NCBI RefSeq assembly: GCF_038235435.1
Contig: NZ_CP151275.1
Span: 2,666,001 to 2,730,000 of the forward strand
Length of the DNA: 64,000 nt
DNA from: Niveibacterium sp. SC-1
GTDB taxonomy: Bacteria > Pseudomonadota > Gammaproteobacteria > Burkholderiales > Rhodocyclaceae
Reading direction: 5' to 3'
Positions within the stretch are counted from its first letter, which is position 1. Every line of letters begins with the position of its first letter. The position numbers and the translations under genes were made by a program. The notes under the pieces are model-generated. The model saw nothing but the letters and a program-made list of their open reading frames with translations, had not been told where the DNA came from and did not search any database. Of the stretch, positions 1 to 9,350 are shown in pieces.

Positions 1-1
1 T

Positions 2-502
2 CCGCAACTGGTGGCCGGCGCATGGGTGGGCTTCAACGATGCGCGCATCACCCTGCGCAGCGACTACTGGGGCCAGGGCGCGCACAGCGCCCTGCCCATG
101 GTGGGGGACTTCTTCCATCGCGCACAGGCTGCCCGGCTGATCGACCCCGATGCGCGATTCACCCGCGCACGGGACGCCACCTTCGCGGGCCGCCTGCGGG
201 CCTGGTATGGGTCGCTCTTCGGCACCGGCGATGCGCCGGAGGCCGTGCAGTCGCGCCCGGCTACGCCGCGCGCTGCCGCGAGCGAGGTGCCTGCGATGGA
301 AGAGCCCGCTTCCGCGGCTTCCTCACCTGCCGCTTCTGCGCCCGCCGCGAACCCGGACGTCAGCCCGCCGGCCGAGCCGACGCCGGACCTTGCCCCGCTT
401 CCCGCGGCGAGCGACGCGGCGGGCTCGCTACCGCACGACGCCGGTGTGCAGCTGCCGGCGCCCGCGCCGCCCACCGCCAGCGCCCCCGTCGGCGGCGAAT
501 AG
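2..502 (+). CDS. Penicillin-binding protein 1A-type transpeptidase, C-terminal end (5' partial)
   Basis: The reading frame is open from base 2, so the gene begins upstream; only the last 166 codons are present, ending at a TAG. The visible start, with WVGFNDAR and then SDYWGQGAHSALP before GDFF, is the conserved end of the transpeptidase domain of class A penicillin-binding proteins (PBP1A/MrcA type), which polymerise and cross-link peptidoglycan in the periplasm. About 100 residues of Pro/Ala/Ser-rich low-complexity sequence follow, a common disordered tail in this family. The catalytic serine and the glycosyltransferase domain lie outside the window. The gene converges on the aldo/keto reductase gene with a 35-base gap. 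Assignment to 1A rather than another class A PBP is an inference from the tail motif. Confidence 0.75.
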   Translation, partial: PQLVAGAWVGFNDARITLRSDYWGQGAHSALPMVGDFFHRAQAARLIDPDARFTRARDATFAGRLRAWYGSLFGTGDAPEAVQSRPATPRAAASEVPAMEEPASAASSPAASAPAANPDVSPPAEPTPDLAPLPAASDAAGSLPHDAGVQLPAPAPPTASAPVGGE

Positions 503-537
503 AACCCGGCCGCCGTTGGACTCCGGCGGCTGGGCCC

Positions 538-1488
538 TCAGCCCTCCAGCACCTTCTCCAGCTCTCCGAGCTCTTCCTGCGCCAACACCCAGTTGGCGGC
601 CTTCGCGTTCAAGCCCGCCTGCTCCGCCGTCGAAGCCCCGGCAATCACGCTCGCCACAAAGGGTTTCGACGCCAGCCAGCTGAACGCCAGTTCCAGCAAG
701 GTCCGTCCGTGCGCGTTGGCAAACTGCTGCAGCTTTTCCACCTTGGCGAGATTGCGTTCGTGCAGGTAGCGCTCGGAGAGGTTGCTGACCTTGGCGAGGC
801 GGCTGTCGGATGGCGCGGGTTCGTTGCGTTTGTACTTGCCGGTGAGCAGACCGTTGGCGAGCGGGAAGAAGGGCAGCAGGGAGAGGCCGTAGCGTTCCAG
901 CACCTGGGCGCGTTCGCCCTCGGGCGCACGATGCAGCAGGCTGTATTCGTCCTGGCTGGTGAGGAAGGGGCTCACGCCGAGCTGGCGGGCGACGTGTTGG
1001 GCTTCGACGATCTGCCAGGGGGCGAAGTTGGAGAGGCCGATGTAGCGGACCTTGCCCTGGCGCACGAGCTCGCCGAGCGCGGCCACGGTCTCGGCGATCG
1101 GCGTGTCGGGATCCGGTTTGTGGACCTGGTAGAGGTCGATCCAGTCGGTCTTCAGACGACGCAGGCTGGCTTCAACGGCGAGGAAGATGCTGCGGCGGGA
1201 GGCGCCCTGGATGCCGGCGGCCTCGTCGACGAGGTTGCCGAACTTGGTCGCGAGGATCACGTCCTTGCGGCGCTCGCCCAGGACTTCGCCGAGGATCTGC
1301 TCGGAACCGCCCTTGTTGCCGTACACGTCGGCGGTGTCGAAGAAGTTGATGCCTTCGTCCAGCGCGCGGTGGATCACCTTGCGCGAGGCTTCGAGGTCGA
1401 GGCGGCCGCCGAAGTTGTTGGTACCCAGGCCGACGGCCGAGACGAAGAGGCCGGACTGGCCGAGGCGGCGTTGTGCGATGGCGCTCAT
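538..1488 (-). CDS. Aldo/keto reductase
   Basis: A 316-residue NADPH-dependent oxidoreductase of the aldo/keto reductase superfamily, related to the Kv-beta/YajO group. The catalytic tetrad is visible: Asp and Tyr in DTADVYGNKG, Lys in ILATKFGN and His in LYQVHKPDPDTP. The NADP-binding end follows as SVIAGAS. The frame is open a further 46 codons upstream, but those are Pro/Ser/Arg-rich and overlap the next gene; the ATG at MSAIAQRRLG fits family length. It lies 13 bases downstream of a second aldo/keto reductase in the same direction, so the two are probably co-transcribed paralogues. The substrate cannot be read from the sequence. Confidence 0.9.
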   Translation of the reverse strand: MSAIAQRRLGQSGLFVSAVGLGTNNFGGRLDLEASRKVIHRALDEGINFFDTADVYGNKGGSEQILGEVLGERRKDVILATKFGNLVDEAAGIQGASRRSIFLAVEASLRRLKTDWIDLYQVHKPDPDTPIAETVAALGELVRQGKVRYIGLSNFAPWQIVEAQHVARQLGVSPFLTSQDEYSLLHRAPEGERAQVLERYGLSLLPFFPLANGLLTGKYKRNEPAPSDSRLAKVSNLSERYLHERNLAKVEKLQQFANAHGRTLLELAFSWLASKPFVASVIAGASTAEQAGLNAKAANWVLAQEELGELEKVLEG

Positions 1489-1501
1489 GCGGGGAATCCT
1501 T

Positions 1502-2497
1502 TCAGCGTGCGGCGTCGCCGCGGCGGTAGTCATGGGTGAGTTCGTCGAGACGCTGCTTGAGTGCGGGATCGAGCGTGAGCTTCGCGGCCGCAACGCTGTC
1601 GGCGAGCTGCTCGGGGCGGCTCGCACCGATCAGCGGCGCGGTGACTGCCGGGTTGGCCAGCACCCAGGCGAGCGCGAGCGTGGTGAGCGGCAGGCCGGCT
1701 TCGCGCGCGAGGCTGTGCAGCCGGTCCACGGTGGCGAACGCGGGTTCGTTCCAGTAGCGATCCTGGTAGCGGTCGGCCGCAGTGCCGAGCGTAAAACGCG
1801 TTCCCTCGGTCGGCTTGCCGCGCTGATGCTTGCCGGTGAGGAGTCCCCCCGCGAGCGGGTTGTATGGAATCACCGCAAGCCCCTCCTCCTGCGCGAGCGG
1901 CAGCAGTTCGCGCTCGATCTCGCGGAACAGCAGGCTGTAGCGCGGCTGCACGGAGACGAAGCGCGCGAGCCCTTTCAGGTCCTGTTTGCCCAGTGCTCGT
2001 GCCAGACGATAAGCAAGGAAGTTGGAGACGCCGACATAGCGCACCTTGCCGCTGCGCACGATGTCGTCGAGCGCAGCAATAGTTTCGTCCAGCGGCGTTT
2101 CGGCATCGTCCGAGTGCAGTTGATAGAGGTCGATGTAGTCCGTACCGAGCCGGCGCAGCGAGGCGTCCACCGCCTCCACCAGGTGCTTGCGCGAGGCGCC
2201 CTGGTTCCAGGCCGCGGGCCCAACCTTCCCCACCGCCTTGGTGGCAAGCACGAAGTGCTGACGGCGGCCTTTGAGCCAGGCGCCGACGATCTCTTCGGTG
2301 CGGCCCGCGGTGGGCAGACCGCCGCCGAGCGGATAGACGTCAGCGGTGTCGATCAGGTTGATGCCGGCTTCCGCGGCGGTGTCGAGAATGCGATGCGAGA
2401 AGGCCTCTTCGGTCTGGAGGCCGAAGGTCATCGTGCCCAGGCCAAGACGCGAAACCTTCAGGCCCGTGTTGCCGAAACGTGTATGGGGAACACTCAT
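1502..2497 (-). CDS. Aldo/keto reductase
   Basis: A 331-residue aldo/keto reductase, full length for the family. The tetrad residues are in DTADVYPLGG (Asp, Tyr), VLATKAVG (Lys) and LYQLHSDDAETP (His). The C-terminal nucleotide-binding motif is PLIGAS. It is divergent from the downstream copy but of the same subfamily (Kv-beta/YajO-like carbonyl reductases). Its stop is 13 bases before the start of that copy. A 37-base gap separates it from the NUDIX-like gene upstream in the same direction, suggesting one operon of small redox enzymes. The physiological carbonyl substrate is unknown. Confidence 0.9.
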   Translation of the reverse strand: MSVPHTRFGNTGLKVSRLGLGTMTFGLQTEEAFSHRILDTAAEAGINLIDTADVYPLGGGLPTAGRTEEIVGAWLKGRRQHFVLATKAVGKVGPAAWNQGASRKHLVEAVDASLRRLGTDYIDLYQLHSDDAETPLDETIAALDDIVRSGKVRYVGVSNFLAYRLARALGKQDLKGLARFVSVQPRYSLLFREIERELLPLAQEEGLAVIPYNPLAGGLLTGKHQRGKPTEGTRFTLGTAADRYQDRYWNEPAFATVDRLHSLAREAGLPLTTLALAWVLANPAVTAPLIGASRPEQLADSVAAAKLTLDPALKQRLDELTHDYRRGDAAR

Positions 2498-2534
2498 CTA
2501 CTTGTCCTCAAGGGCTGGGAATACGAGAAGAGAA

Positions 2535-3020
2535 TCAGGGGAACGGAATCGGTGAAAAAGGAACCGCTGCGTGCGGTCGGGCACCGGCGAGCGCCGTCGG
2601 GCTGCGCAGGCGTCCCTGGACAAGCATCAGCGCTCTGGCGAAGAGCGGCGCGAACTCGCTGGCTTCCGCGGGCGCGAAACGCCAATGCACACCACCGCGC
2701 ACGACGCTGACGGGCAAGGGCTGCGGTGGCGGCACCACGAAGAGCTGCCAGGAGCGATAGAGCGTGCCGCGCTCAGGACAACGCGCGCGCATCAGGAAGG
2801 GCGCTGCGACCGGATAGCAGATGCCGCCATGGAACAGGCCCACTTGCTCCCAGAGCGCACGGCAGGCGGCCGCGGCCGGCGTTTCGCCAGGTCGCAGGGC
2901 GGTTTCGGGCAGGACGAGGCCGGCGCCATGCCGTGCGTGCCGCGGGCTGGCCAGCAGCACGCGCTCGCCCGCCATCACCAGCACGCAGACCCGCGGCTCC
3001 AGCCGCGCCACCGAGGCCAT
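2535..3020 (-). CDS. NUDIX-like domain protein with degenerate NUDIX box
   Basis: A 161-residue protein whose N-terminal strand (EPRVCVLVMAGERVLLASPRH) and following GETPAAAACRALWEQVGL resemble the NUDIX hydrolase fold and box. The canonical box G-x5-E-x7-R-E-U-x-E-E-x-G-U requires glutamates that here read R-A-L-W-E-Q-V-G-L, so two of the three metal-binding acidic positions are replaced (Ala, Gln). It may therefore bind a nucleotide-like ligand without hydrolysing it, or use other ligands. It sits 5 bases downstream of the rhodanese gene, so the two are likely translated from one mRNA. Function unknown. Confidence 0.6.
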   Translation of the reverse strand: MASVARLEPRVCVLVMAGERVLLASPRHARHGAGLVLPETALRPGETPAAAACRALWEQVGLFHGGICYPVAAPFLMRARCPERGTLYRSWQLFVVPPPQPLPVSVVRGGVHWRFAPAEASEFAPLFARALMLVQGRLRSPTALAGARPHAAVPFSPIPFP

Positions 3021-3025
3021 GTGCG

Positions 3026-3376
3026 TCAGTCCGCCCCCTGCCAGGCCTTGAGTCCGCCCCGCAGGTTGAAGACCTGCCGGTAACCCAACGCACGCAGGCT
3101 GTCGGCCGCGAGCACGCTGCGGTTGCCGCCGCCGCAGTACAGCACCAACGGCGCTTCGCGGTCCGGCACCGCATCGGCGATCTTCAGCTCGATGCGCCCG
3201 CGCGAGAGGTTGATCGCGCCCGGGATGGAAGGCGTCGCCGACAATTCGTCCGCGTCACGCACATCGATCAGTACCGCGCCTTCGGCGACGCGCCGCCGCG
3301 CCTCCTCGGCGTCGATCTCGGGCACGCGAGTACGGGCGTCGTCGGCGAGCCTGAGGAATTCTTCGAGATGAGCCAT
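3026..3376 (-). CDS. Rhodanese-like sulfurtransferase domain protein
   Basis: A 116-residue single-domain rhodanese. The hallmark segments are VLIDVRDADEL (N-terminal strand with Asp-Val-Arg), PGAINLSRG, and the active-site loop LVLYCGGGNRS, which holds the persulfide-forming cysteine. The last segment, LRALGYRQVFNLRGGLKAW, is typical of GlpE/PspE-type domains. Single-domain rhodaneses transfer sulfane sulfur from donors such as thiosulfate to thiophilic acceptors. The ATG at MAHLEEFLRL was chosen because the upstream frame is Arg/Ser-rich shadow sequence of the SDR gene. It is 13 bases from that gene and 5 bases from the NUDIX-like gene. Confidence 0.88.
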   Translation of the reverse strand: MAHLEEFLRLADDARTRVPEIDAEEARRRVAEGAVLIDVRDADELSATPSIPGAINLSRGRIELKIADAVPDREAPLVLYCGGGNRSVLAADSLRALGYRQVFNLRGGLKAWQGAD

Positions 3377-3389
3377 GTGAAGCCTCCGC

Positions 3390-4151
3390 TTAGTAGTGGA
3401 TGACGCCGGGCGAGCCGCCGCCCACGCCGATCGCATCGCCATTGATCGCGACCGATAGCGGTGACGCGAGGAAGGTGACGACCGCTGCGACCTCTTCCGC
3501 GTCGACGATGCGGCCGATGCTGTTGGCGCGCCCCGCGCGCTCTGCGGACTCGGGCGTGGTGCGTTCGGTGCGGGTTGCGCCCGGATGCACGGCCACCACG
3601 TTGACGCCACGCGGCCCGAGTTCATCGGCGAGGTTCTTTGTGAGCGCCGCCACGCCGGCATTGCGCAGGGTCGCCACCGGCCTGCCCGTCTTGTGGATGG
3701 AGAGGCCGCCGATATTGATGATCCGCCCCCAGCCCTGCTCCACCAGCAGCGGCGCCACCGCCCGCGCAGTGCGCAGATAGCCGACCACCTTCACGTCCAG
3801 GTCGAGCAGCGCGTCTTCATCCAGGATCTCGCCCAGGCGGGTCGCAGGCGAGATGCCACCCGGCTCTGCCGCCGCGTTGACCAGGATGTCCACGCCACCG
3901 AAGGCCCGCACGGTCTGCGCGACCAGCGCGTCGACCGCTTCCTTGCCGGTGGTATCCGCCACCACCGGCACGACACGGCGCCCGGTCTCGGCGGCCAGCG
4001 CCTGCGCCGTCTGCTCCAGCCGCTCGCGATCGCGTGCCGCGATGACCACGTCGGCTCCTTCGCGCGCGAGCGCCCGTGCGATCACGCGGCCAATGCCGCG
4101 ACTGCCACCGGTGACGATGGCCCGTTTGCCCTGCAGTTTGTAGTCCGGCAT
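3390..4151 (-). CDS. SDR-family protein lacking the catalytic Tyr and Lys
   Basis: A 253-residue protein with the classical short-chain dehydrogenase/reductase fold. The cofactor motif TGGSRGIG is at residues 14-21, VNAAAEPGG replaces the usual NNAG, and HPGATRTE follows the nucleotide-binding strand. In place of the Y-x3-K pair it has Ala160 and Asn164 (GRPVATLRNAG), and the serine position reads Gly (INIGG). All three catalytic residues of a classical SDR are therefore missing, although the NAD(P)-binding half is intact. It may be a non-catalytic NAD(P)-binding protein or use another mechanism. It is the first gene of a tight run with rhodanese and NUDIX-like genes. Confidence 0.85.
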   Translation of the reverse strand: MPDYKLQGKRAIVTGGSRGIGRVIARALAREGADVVIAARDRERLEQTAQALAAETGRRVVPVVADTTGKEAVDALVAQTVRAFGGVDILVNAAAEPGGISPATRLGEILDEDALLDLDVKVVGYLRTARAVAPLLVEQGWGRIINIGGLSIHKTGRPVATLRNAGVAALTKNLADELGPRGVNVVAVHPGATRTERTTPESAERAGRANSIGRIVDAEEVAAVVTFLASPLSVAINGDAIGVGGGSPGVIHY

Positions 4152-4258
4152 TTCGAGGCTCCTTCCGAGTTCTGTTCGCGGGTGCGAGGCGCACTCCCGT
4201 CTTGCTGCATCTCGTATTGCTCTGTGTCGCGGATCGCGGGGGCGCGAGTCGCGGGGTC

Positions 4259-4894
4259 TCAGCGAAAGCTCAAGGTCTGGTCCGCGGTCAGCCGCGGCAA
4301 GCGCGCCTTGAGGCTCGCCCGGTCGCCGTAGCCCAGGTTCGCAACGAAGAGCGAGCGGTAGCGGCCGTCCGGGAAGAAGACCGCATCAAGCACATCCGCC
4401 TTGAAGCCTGACATCGGCCCCACGTCCAGCCCGAGCGAACGCGCGGCGATGAAGAAGTAGGCCGCCTGCAGGGTTGCGTTGCTGATGCCCGCGCTGGGGA
4501 TGTGCTCGGGCGACTTCTCGAAGAAGCTGCGTGCGTCGTACGCCGGAAAGAGCTGCGGCAGGTGGTCGTGGAAACGCGTGTCCCAGGCGACGATGAGATT
4601 CACCGGGGCGGCCAGCGTCTTGTCGCGGTTTCCCGAAGAGAGCGCAGGCGCGAGCAGGGCCTTGGCTTCCGGCGTGCGCACGAAGACGAATCGCGCCGGC
4701 TGCGCGTTGAAGCCAGTGGGGCCGAGCGCAGCCAGCTCATAGGCGCGGGTGAGCGTCTCGTCGCTGACCGGTGCGTGGGTGAACGCGTTGAAGGTCCGCG
4801 CCTCGCGGAAGATCTGGTCGAGCGCGGCGGCGGACAACGCACCGGCATCTGCGCGTTGTCCCGGACCCGAACTCAATTGGGGCCGTGCGCTCAT
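4259..4894 (-). CDS. RutE-like nitroreductase family protein
   Basis: A 211-residue FMN-dependent nitroreductase-fold protein. The core segments ARTFNAF, ELAALGPTGFNAQPARFVFVRT and ALSSGNRDKTLAAPV, then GLDVGPMSGF and ANLGYGD, match the RutE/malonic semialdehyde reductase subgroup, which reduces 3-oxopropanoate in uracil degradation. No other rut genes are present, so it may serve a different aldehyde, nitro or enal substrate. The ATG overlaps the TGA of the upstream alpha/beta hydrolase gene (ATGA), indicating translational coupling. The specific substrate is an inference. Confidence 0.8.
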   Translation of the reverse strand: MSARPQLSSGPGQRADAGALSAAALDQIFREARTFNAFTHAPVSDETLTRAYELAALGPTGFNAQPARFVFVRTPEAKALLAPALSSGNRDKTLAAPVNLIVAWDTRFHDHLPQLFPAYDARSFFEKSPEHIPSAGISNATLQAAYFFIAARSLGLDVGPMSGFKADVLDAVFFPDGRYRSLFVANLGYGDRASLKARLPRLTADQTLSFR

Positions 4895-5565
4895 GCGGCC
4901 GCCTTCGCGGTTTCGCGTTCGGCCGCACGCGGCAGTTCGTGCCCGGAGGCCAGCCACTCCTGCAACTCGCTGCTGCCATAGACGGCGTCGGCGATGAAGT
5001 GGTCGCCGCCCGGAATCAGCGTGAGGCGGACCTTGCCGCCCAGCGCGCCCAGGCGATCCGCGGCGACGGCCGCGGCACTTGCGGGCGCCTTGTCGTCCTG
5101 CTCGCCATGGAAGATCCACACCGGCGTGTCCTTGAGAGCGCCGAGCGTGTGGTCATCCAGCGCTTCGGGCAGACGGCCCGAGACGATGACCAGCGCGGCG
5201 AAGCGATCCGCGTGTTCCGCGCCCAGGGTCCACGTACCCGCGGAGCCGAGGCTGAAGCCCGAGAGCAGCACTTCGCTGGCGCCGTGGCGTGCCGCCAAAT
5301 CGTCGATGAGACCGAAGAGTTCGTGCTTCCATTGCGGCCAGGTGGTCTCCTCCGGAATCTGCAGCGCGAGCCAGTGATAGGGCAAGGGCGCGGACTGCGC
5401 GACGACGCGCGGAAAGCCCCAGGCAAGCAGCCTGGAGAGATCCTGGCCGCGATCCTTCGCGCCGTGCAGGAAGACCACCAGCGGGGCCTTGTCCTGCGAC
5501 GCACGGGAGAACAGATAGGGCAGCGCAGCGCGCGGGGTGCTGAGGACGTGTTGTTCGATGATCAT
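4891..5565 (-). CDS. Alpha/beta hydrolase (phospholipase/carboxylesterase type)
   Basis: A 224-residue serine hydrolase with no signal peptide, so probably cytoplasmic. The oxyanion-side motif APLVVFLHGAKDRG, the nucleophile elbow GFSLGS, the acidic strand VWIFHGEQDDKAP and the histidine segment IPGGDHF give a complete Ser-Asp-His triad pattern. This order is typical of the dienelactone hydrolase/carboxylesterase group and of PHB-depolymerase-like esterases. It is coupled by a 4-base overlap to the RutE-like gene, so the pair may act on the same ester- or amide-derived metabolite. Substrate unknown. Confidence 0.82.
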   Translation of the reverse strand: MIIEQHVLSTPRAALPYLFSRASQDKAPLVVFLHGAKDRGQDLSRLLAWGFPRVVAQSAPLPYHWLALQIPEETTWPQWKHELFGLIDDLAARHGASEVLLSGFSLGSAGTWTLGAEHADRFAALVIVSGRLPEALDDHTLGALKDTPVWIFHGEQDDKAPASAAAVAADRLGALGGKVRLTLIPGGDHFIADAVYGSSELQEWLASGHELPRAAERETAKAAA

Positions 5566-5657
5566 GATGGAACTCCTTTCATGGGGCGATGCGACGACGC
5601 CCCGGGGTTGCCGTGCGCGATGGCCTACACCACCGCGCGGAGAAGATCGCTCGTGTT

Positions 5658-7610
<1,953 letters not shown>

Positions 7611-7696
7611 CGGGTCTTCCTGGATTGAGGTCCGGCGCCTGGACTGGCCGGCCGTTGGGCTGCATGCGCTGTGGTGTCTGGCTGGCGGCCCCCCCC

Positions 7697-8284
7697 TCAA
7701 CGCGTCCAGCGCAAGCTGTCGACCGCCGCATCCGCCTGCGCCTGCTGCGCACGGTCGGGCGGCGCGCCATCGCTGCGCACGTACACCAGGCTCACGAAGA
7801 TCTGGTACAGCCTGCCGTCGCGCGGATGCGGGCAGATCGCGCCGCGATGCCGATAGTCGCGACGTGCCTCGGTCGACTCCGGGTCGTAGCGATCGGCCTG
7901 CGTCGCCGTGTAGGCCACGCAGCGCACCCCATCGAGCTCGCGCTGCGAAAGCTCCAGGGTGAGCACGACCTGCTGAGGATTGTTCAGGCGCGCCTGCAAG
8001 AGCTTGCGCGCCGTCTCCTCGCTCAAGGCCCCGCTGCGATCCGCCGTCCCTTCCACGGGCGCTGCGCCCAGCGAAACCAGCGAGGGAAAGTGCTGGTCAT
8101 CGATCTTGATCCGCGTATGCCAGAGCGCACCCCCCGGCGCCGCGCGCGCCGCCTCCCAACCCGCGGGCGCATCGATAGTGAAGGCCGTCGGCGCCGTCGG
8201 CGTCTTCGATCTCGGCGACGCGCATGCGGCGAGCATCGTCGCCAGCAGGAGCAGAGTGACGCAGGACCTGCGCGGGATTTGCAT
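7697..8284 (-). CDS. Predicted lipoprotein of unknown function
   Basis: A 195-residue protein with a lipoprotein signal peptide: MQIPRRS followed by a hydrophobic stretch ending LATMLAAC, giving the lipidated cysteine at residue 21. The mature part has FTIDAPAGWEAARAAP near its start and RVVLTLELSQRELDGVRCVAY in the middle, which resembles small DUF-type lipoproteins that begin with a beta-sandwich strand, but I do not recognise the family. A longer in-frame reading exists upstream (to 8551), but that stretch lies in the repeat region and lacks protein-like composition. It is 86 bases upstream of the ABC exporter gene in the same direction and might be co-expressed with it. Confidence 0.65.
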   Translation of the reverse strand: MQIPRRSCVTLLLLATMLAACASPRSKTPTAPTAFTIDAPAGWEAARAAPGGALWHTRIKIDDQHFPSLVSLGAAPVEGTADRSGALSEETARKLLQARLNNPQQVVLTLELSQRELDGVRCVAYTATQADRYDPESTEARRDYRHRGAICPHPRDGRLYQIFVSLVYVRSDGAPPDRAQQAQADAAVDSLRWTR

Positions 8285-8546
8285 CAGGAGAGACACCTTT
8301 CTGTTCGCTTCACAACAGCCCCGACCCGCATCCGGAGGGAAGCCGGATAAAAGGGGCGCGGACATCGGCCACAACGACGCCCGCGCCACGAAAGAGGCTG
8401 TAGTACAAGGAGTGCTGCCGGGATGAAATGCGGTGGGCGGGCCAGCTGGGAGCTGGTTGCTCATCGCACTTGGGGGGATGAGCGAATCGCATGCCAGGAC
8501 TCGGTCGATGCTTTTCGCATACGTCTCAGGCACGCACTGCGGTGCT

Positions 8547-8820
8547 GACAACCGTGCTTCGGCCGGGTCCCGCCCCGGCGGGCGTCTTACTTTCTTTGCT
8601 CGCGCAAAAGAAAGTAAGCAAAGAAAGCGCGCCCCGCTGTGTCGCCGCGCTGCGCGCGGTCCCCTGCGCTACTCGGTCTGCCAGGATGGCTGCGCAACTC
8701 GCCCTTTTGGCGCTACGCGCCAACGGAGCTCGAACAGTGCTCGCCAGCGCGCTGACGCGCGCAACCTGGCAGACCTGCGTTGCTCAGCGACTCAGAGGGG
8801 AATGAACGGCGTCTCGGCTC
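8547..8820 (+). repeat. Dispersed intergenic repeat, left inverted copy
   Basis: This stretch, read on the plus strand, matches 9015-9293 read on the minus strand. Both begin with GGCCGGGTCCCGCC..CGGCGGGCG, continue with a short dyad of AAGAAAGTAAGCAAAGAAAG type, and share CCTGCGCT.CTCGG, GCTGCGCAACTCGCCCTTTT and CAGTGCTCGC further in. Such elements occur in many copies in high-GC beta- and gammaproteobacteria and generate false small ORFs. No coding function is supported here. Confidence 0.75.
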
Positions 8821-8877
8821 GGTGGCTGAGCAAGTCGAAGTGGAGTCGCCGCTCGACGCCCGCGAGGTTCGGCTGTT

Positions 8878-8977
8878 GTAGGGCGCCATGAGCGCAGCGA
8901 ATCGCGCCGTCATGGGTTCGCCCCATTGCACCCACCCCCATCATCCGGCGCAATGCGCCGCGCTTATTGCGCCCTAC
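8878..8977. repeat. 100-bp palindromic (MITE-like) element
   Basis: The element starts with GTAGGGCGCCATGAGCGCAG and ends with the imperfect reverse complement (CGCGCTTATTGCGCCCTAC), giving terminal inverted arms of about 25-30 bases around a short centre. Elements with GTAGGG...CCCTAC ends are frequent miniature repeats in proteobacterial intergenic DNA. It lies exactly between the two inverted copies of the larger repeat. No ORF is associated with it. Confidence 0.7.
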
Positions 8978-9014
8978 GGATTCAGGTTCGCGCGCGAGCG
9001 GTTCAGTTGCGACG

Positions 9015-9293
9015 CCTTTGACTCACCCCCTCTGACCGCGCCGAGCAGCACAGGAAGCCAGAGGCACCGGCGAACCCGGCGCGAGCACTGTCCGAGCTCC
9101 GTTCGTTCGCGGCTTCATCGCGGACGAAAAGGGCGAGTTGCGCAGCGCTCTGGCTTCCGAGCAGCGCAGGGCACCGCACGCAGTGCGGCGCGATCAGCGG
9201 GGTGCCCTTCTCTTGGTTACTTCTCTTGGGTAAGCAAGAGAAGTAACCCGCCCGCCGAGGCGGGACCCGGCCAACGCACGGTCTAGGAATCGC
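9015..9293 (-). repeat. Dispersed intergenic repeat, right inverted copy
   Basis: This is the inverted partner of 8547-8820. The GGTTACTTCTCTTG...AGAGAAGTAACC dyad at 9219-9250 replaces the AAAGAAAGTAA-type dyad of the left copy, and the GGCGGGACCCGGCC end faces outward. Homology continues to a segment with TGACTCACCCCCTCTGAC near the centre. Together the copies form an imperfect inverted repeat of about 750 bases that fills the gap between a lipoprotein gene and a monooxygenase gene. The remaining bases of 8285-9350 hold no recognisable gene. Confidence 0.72.
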
Positions 9294-9350
9294 AATGCAG
9301 TAGCTCGTCGTGCAAAGGGTCCGCTGCGGCGGCGTCACCAACACGCCGCC

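Noticed and set aside
8433..9344. Small ORFs (about 60-150 codons) within the inverted repeats
   Set aside because: They are by-products of the repeat sequence on both strands, with no ribosome sites or protein-like composition.
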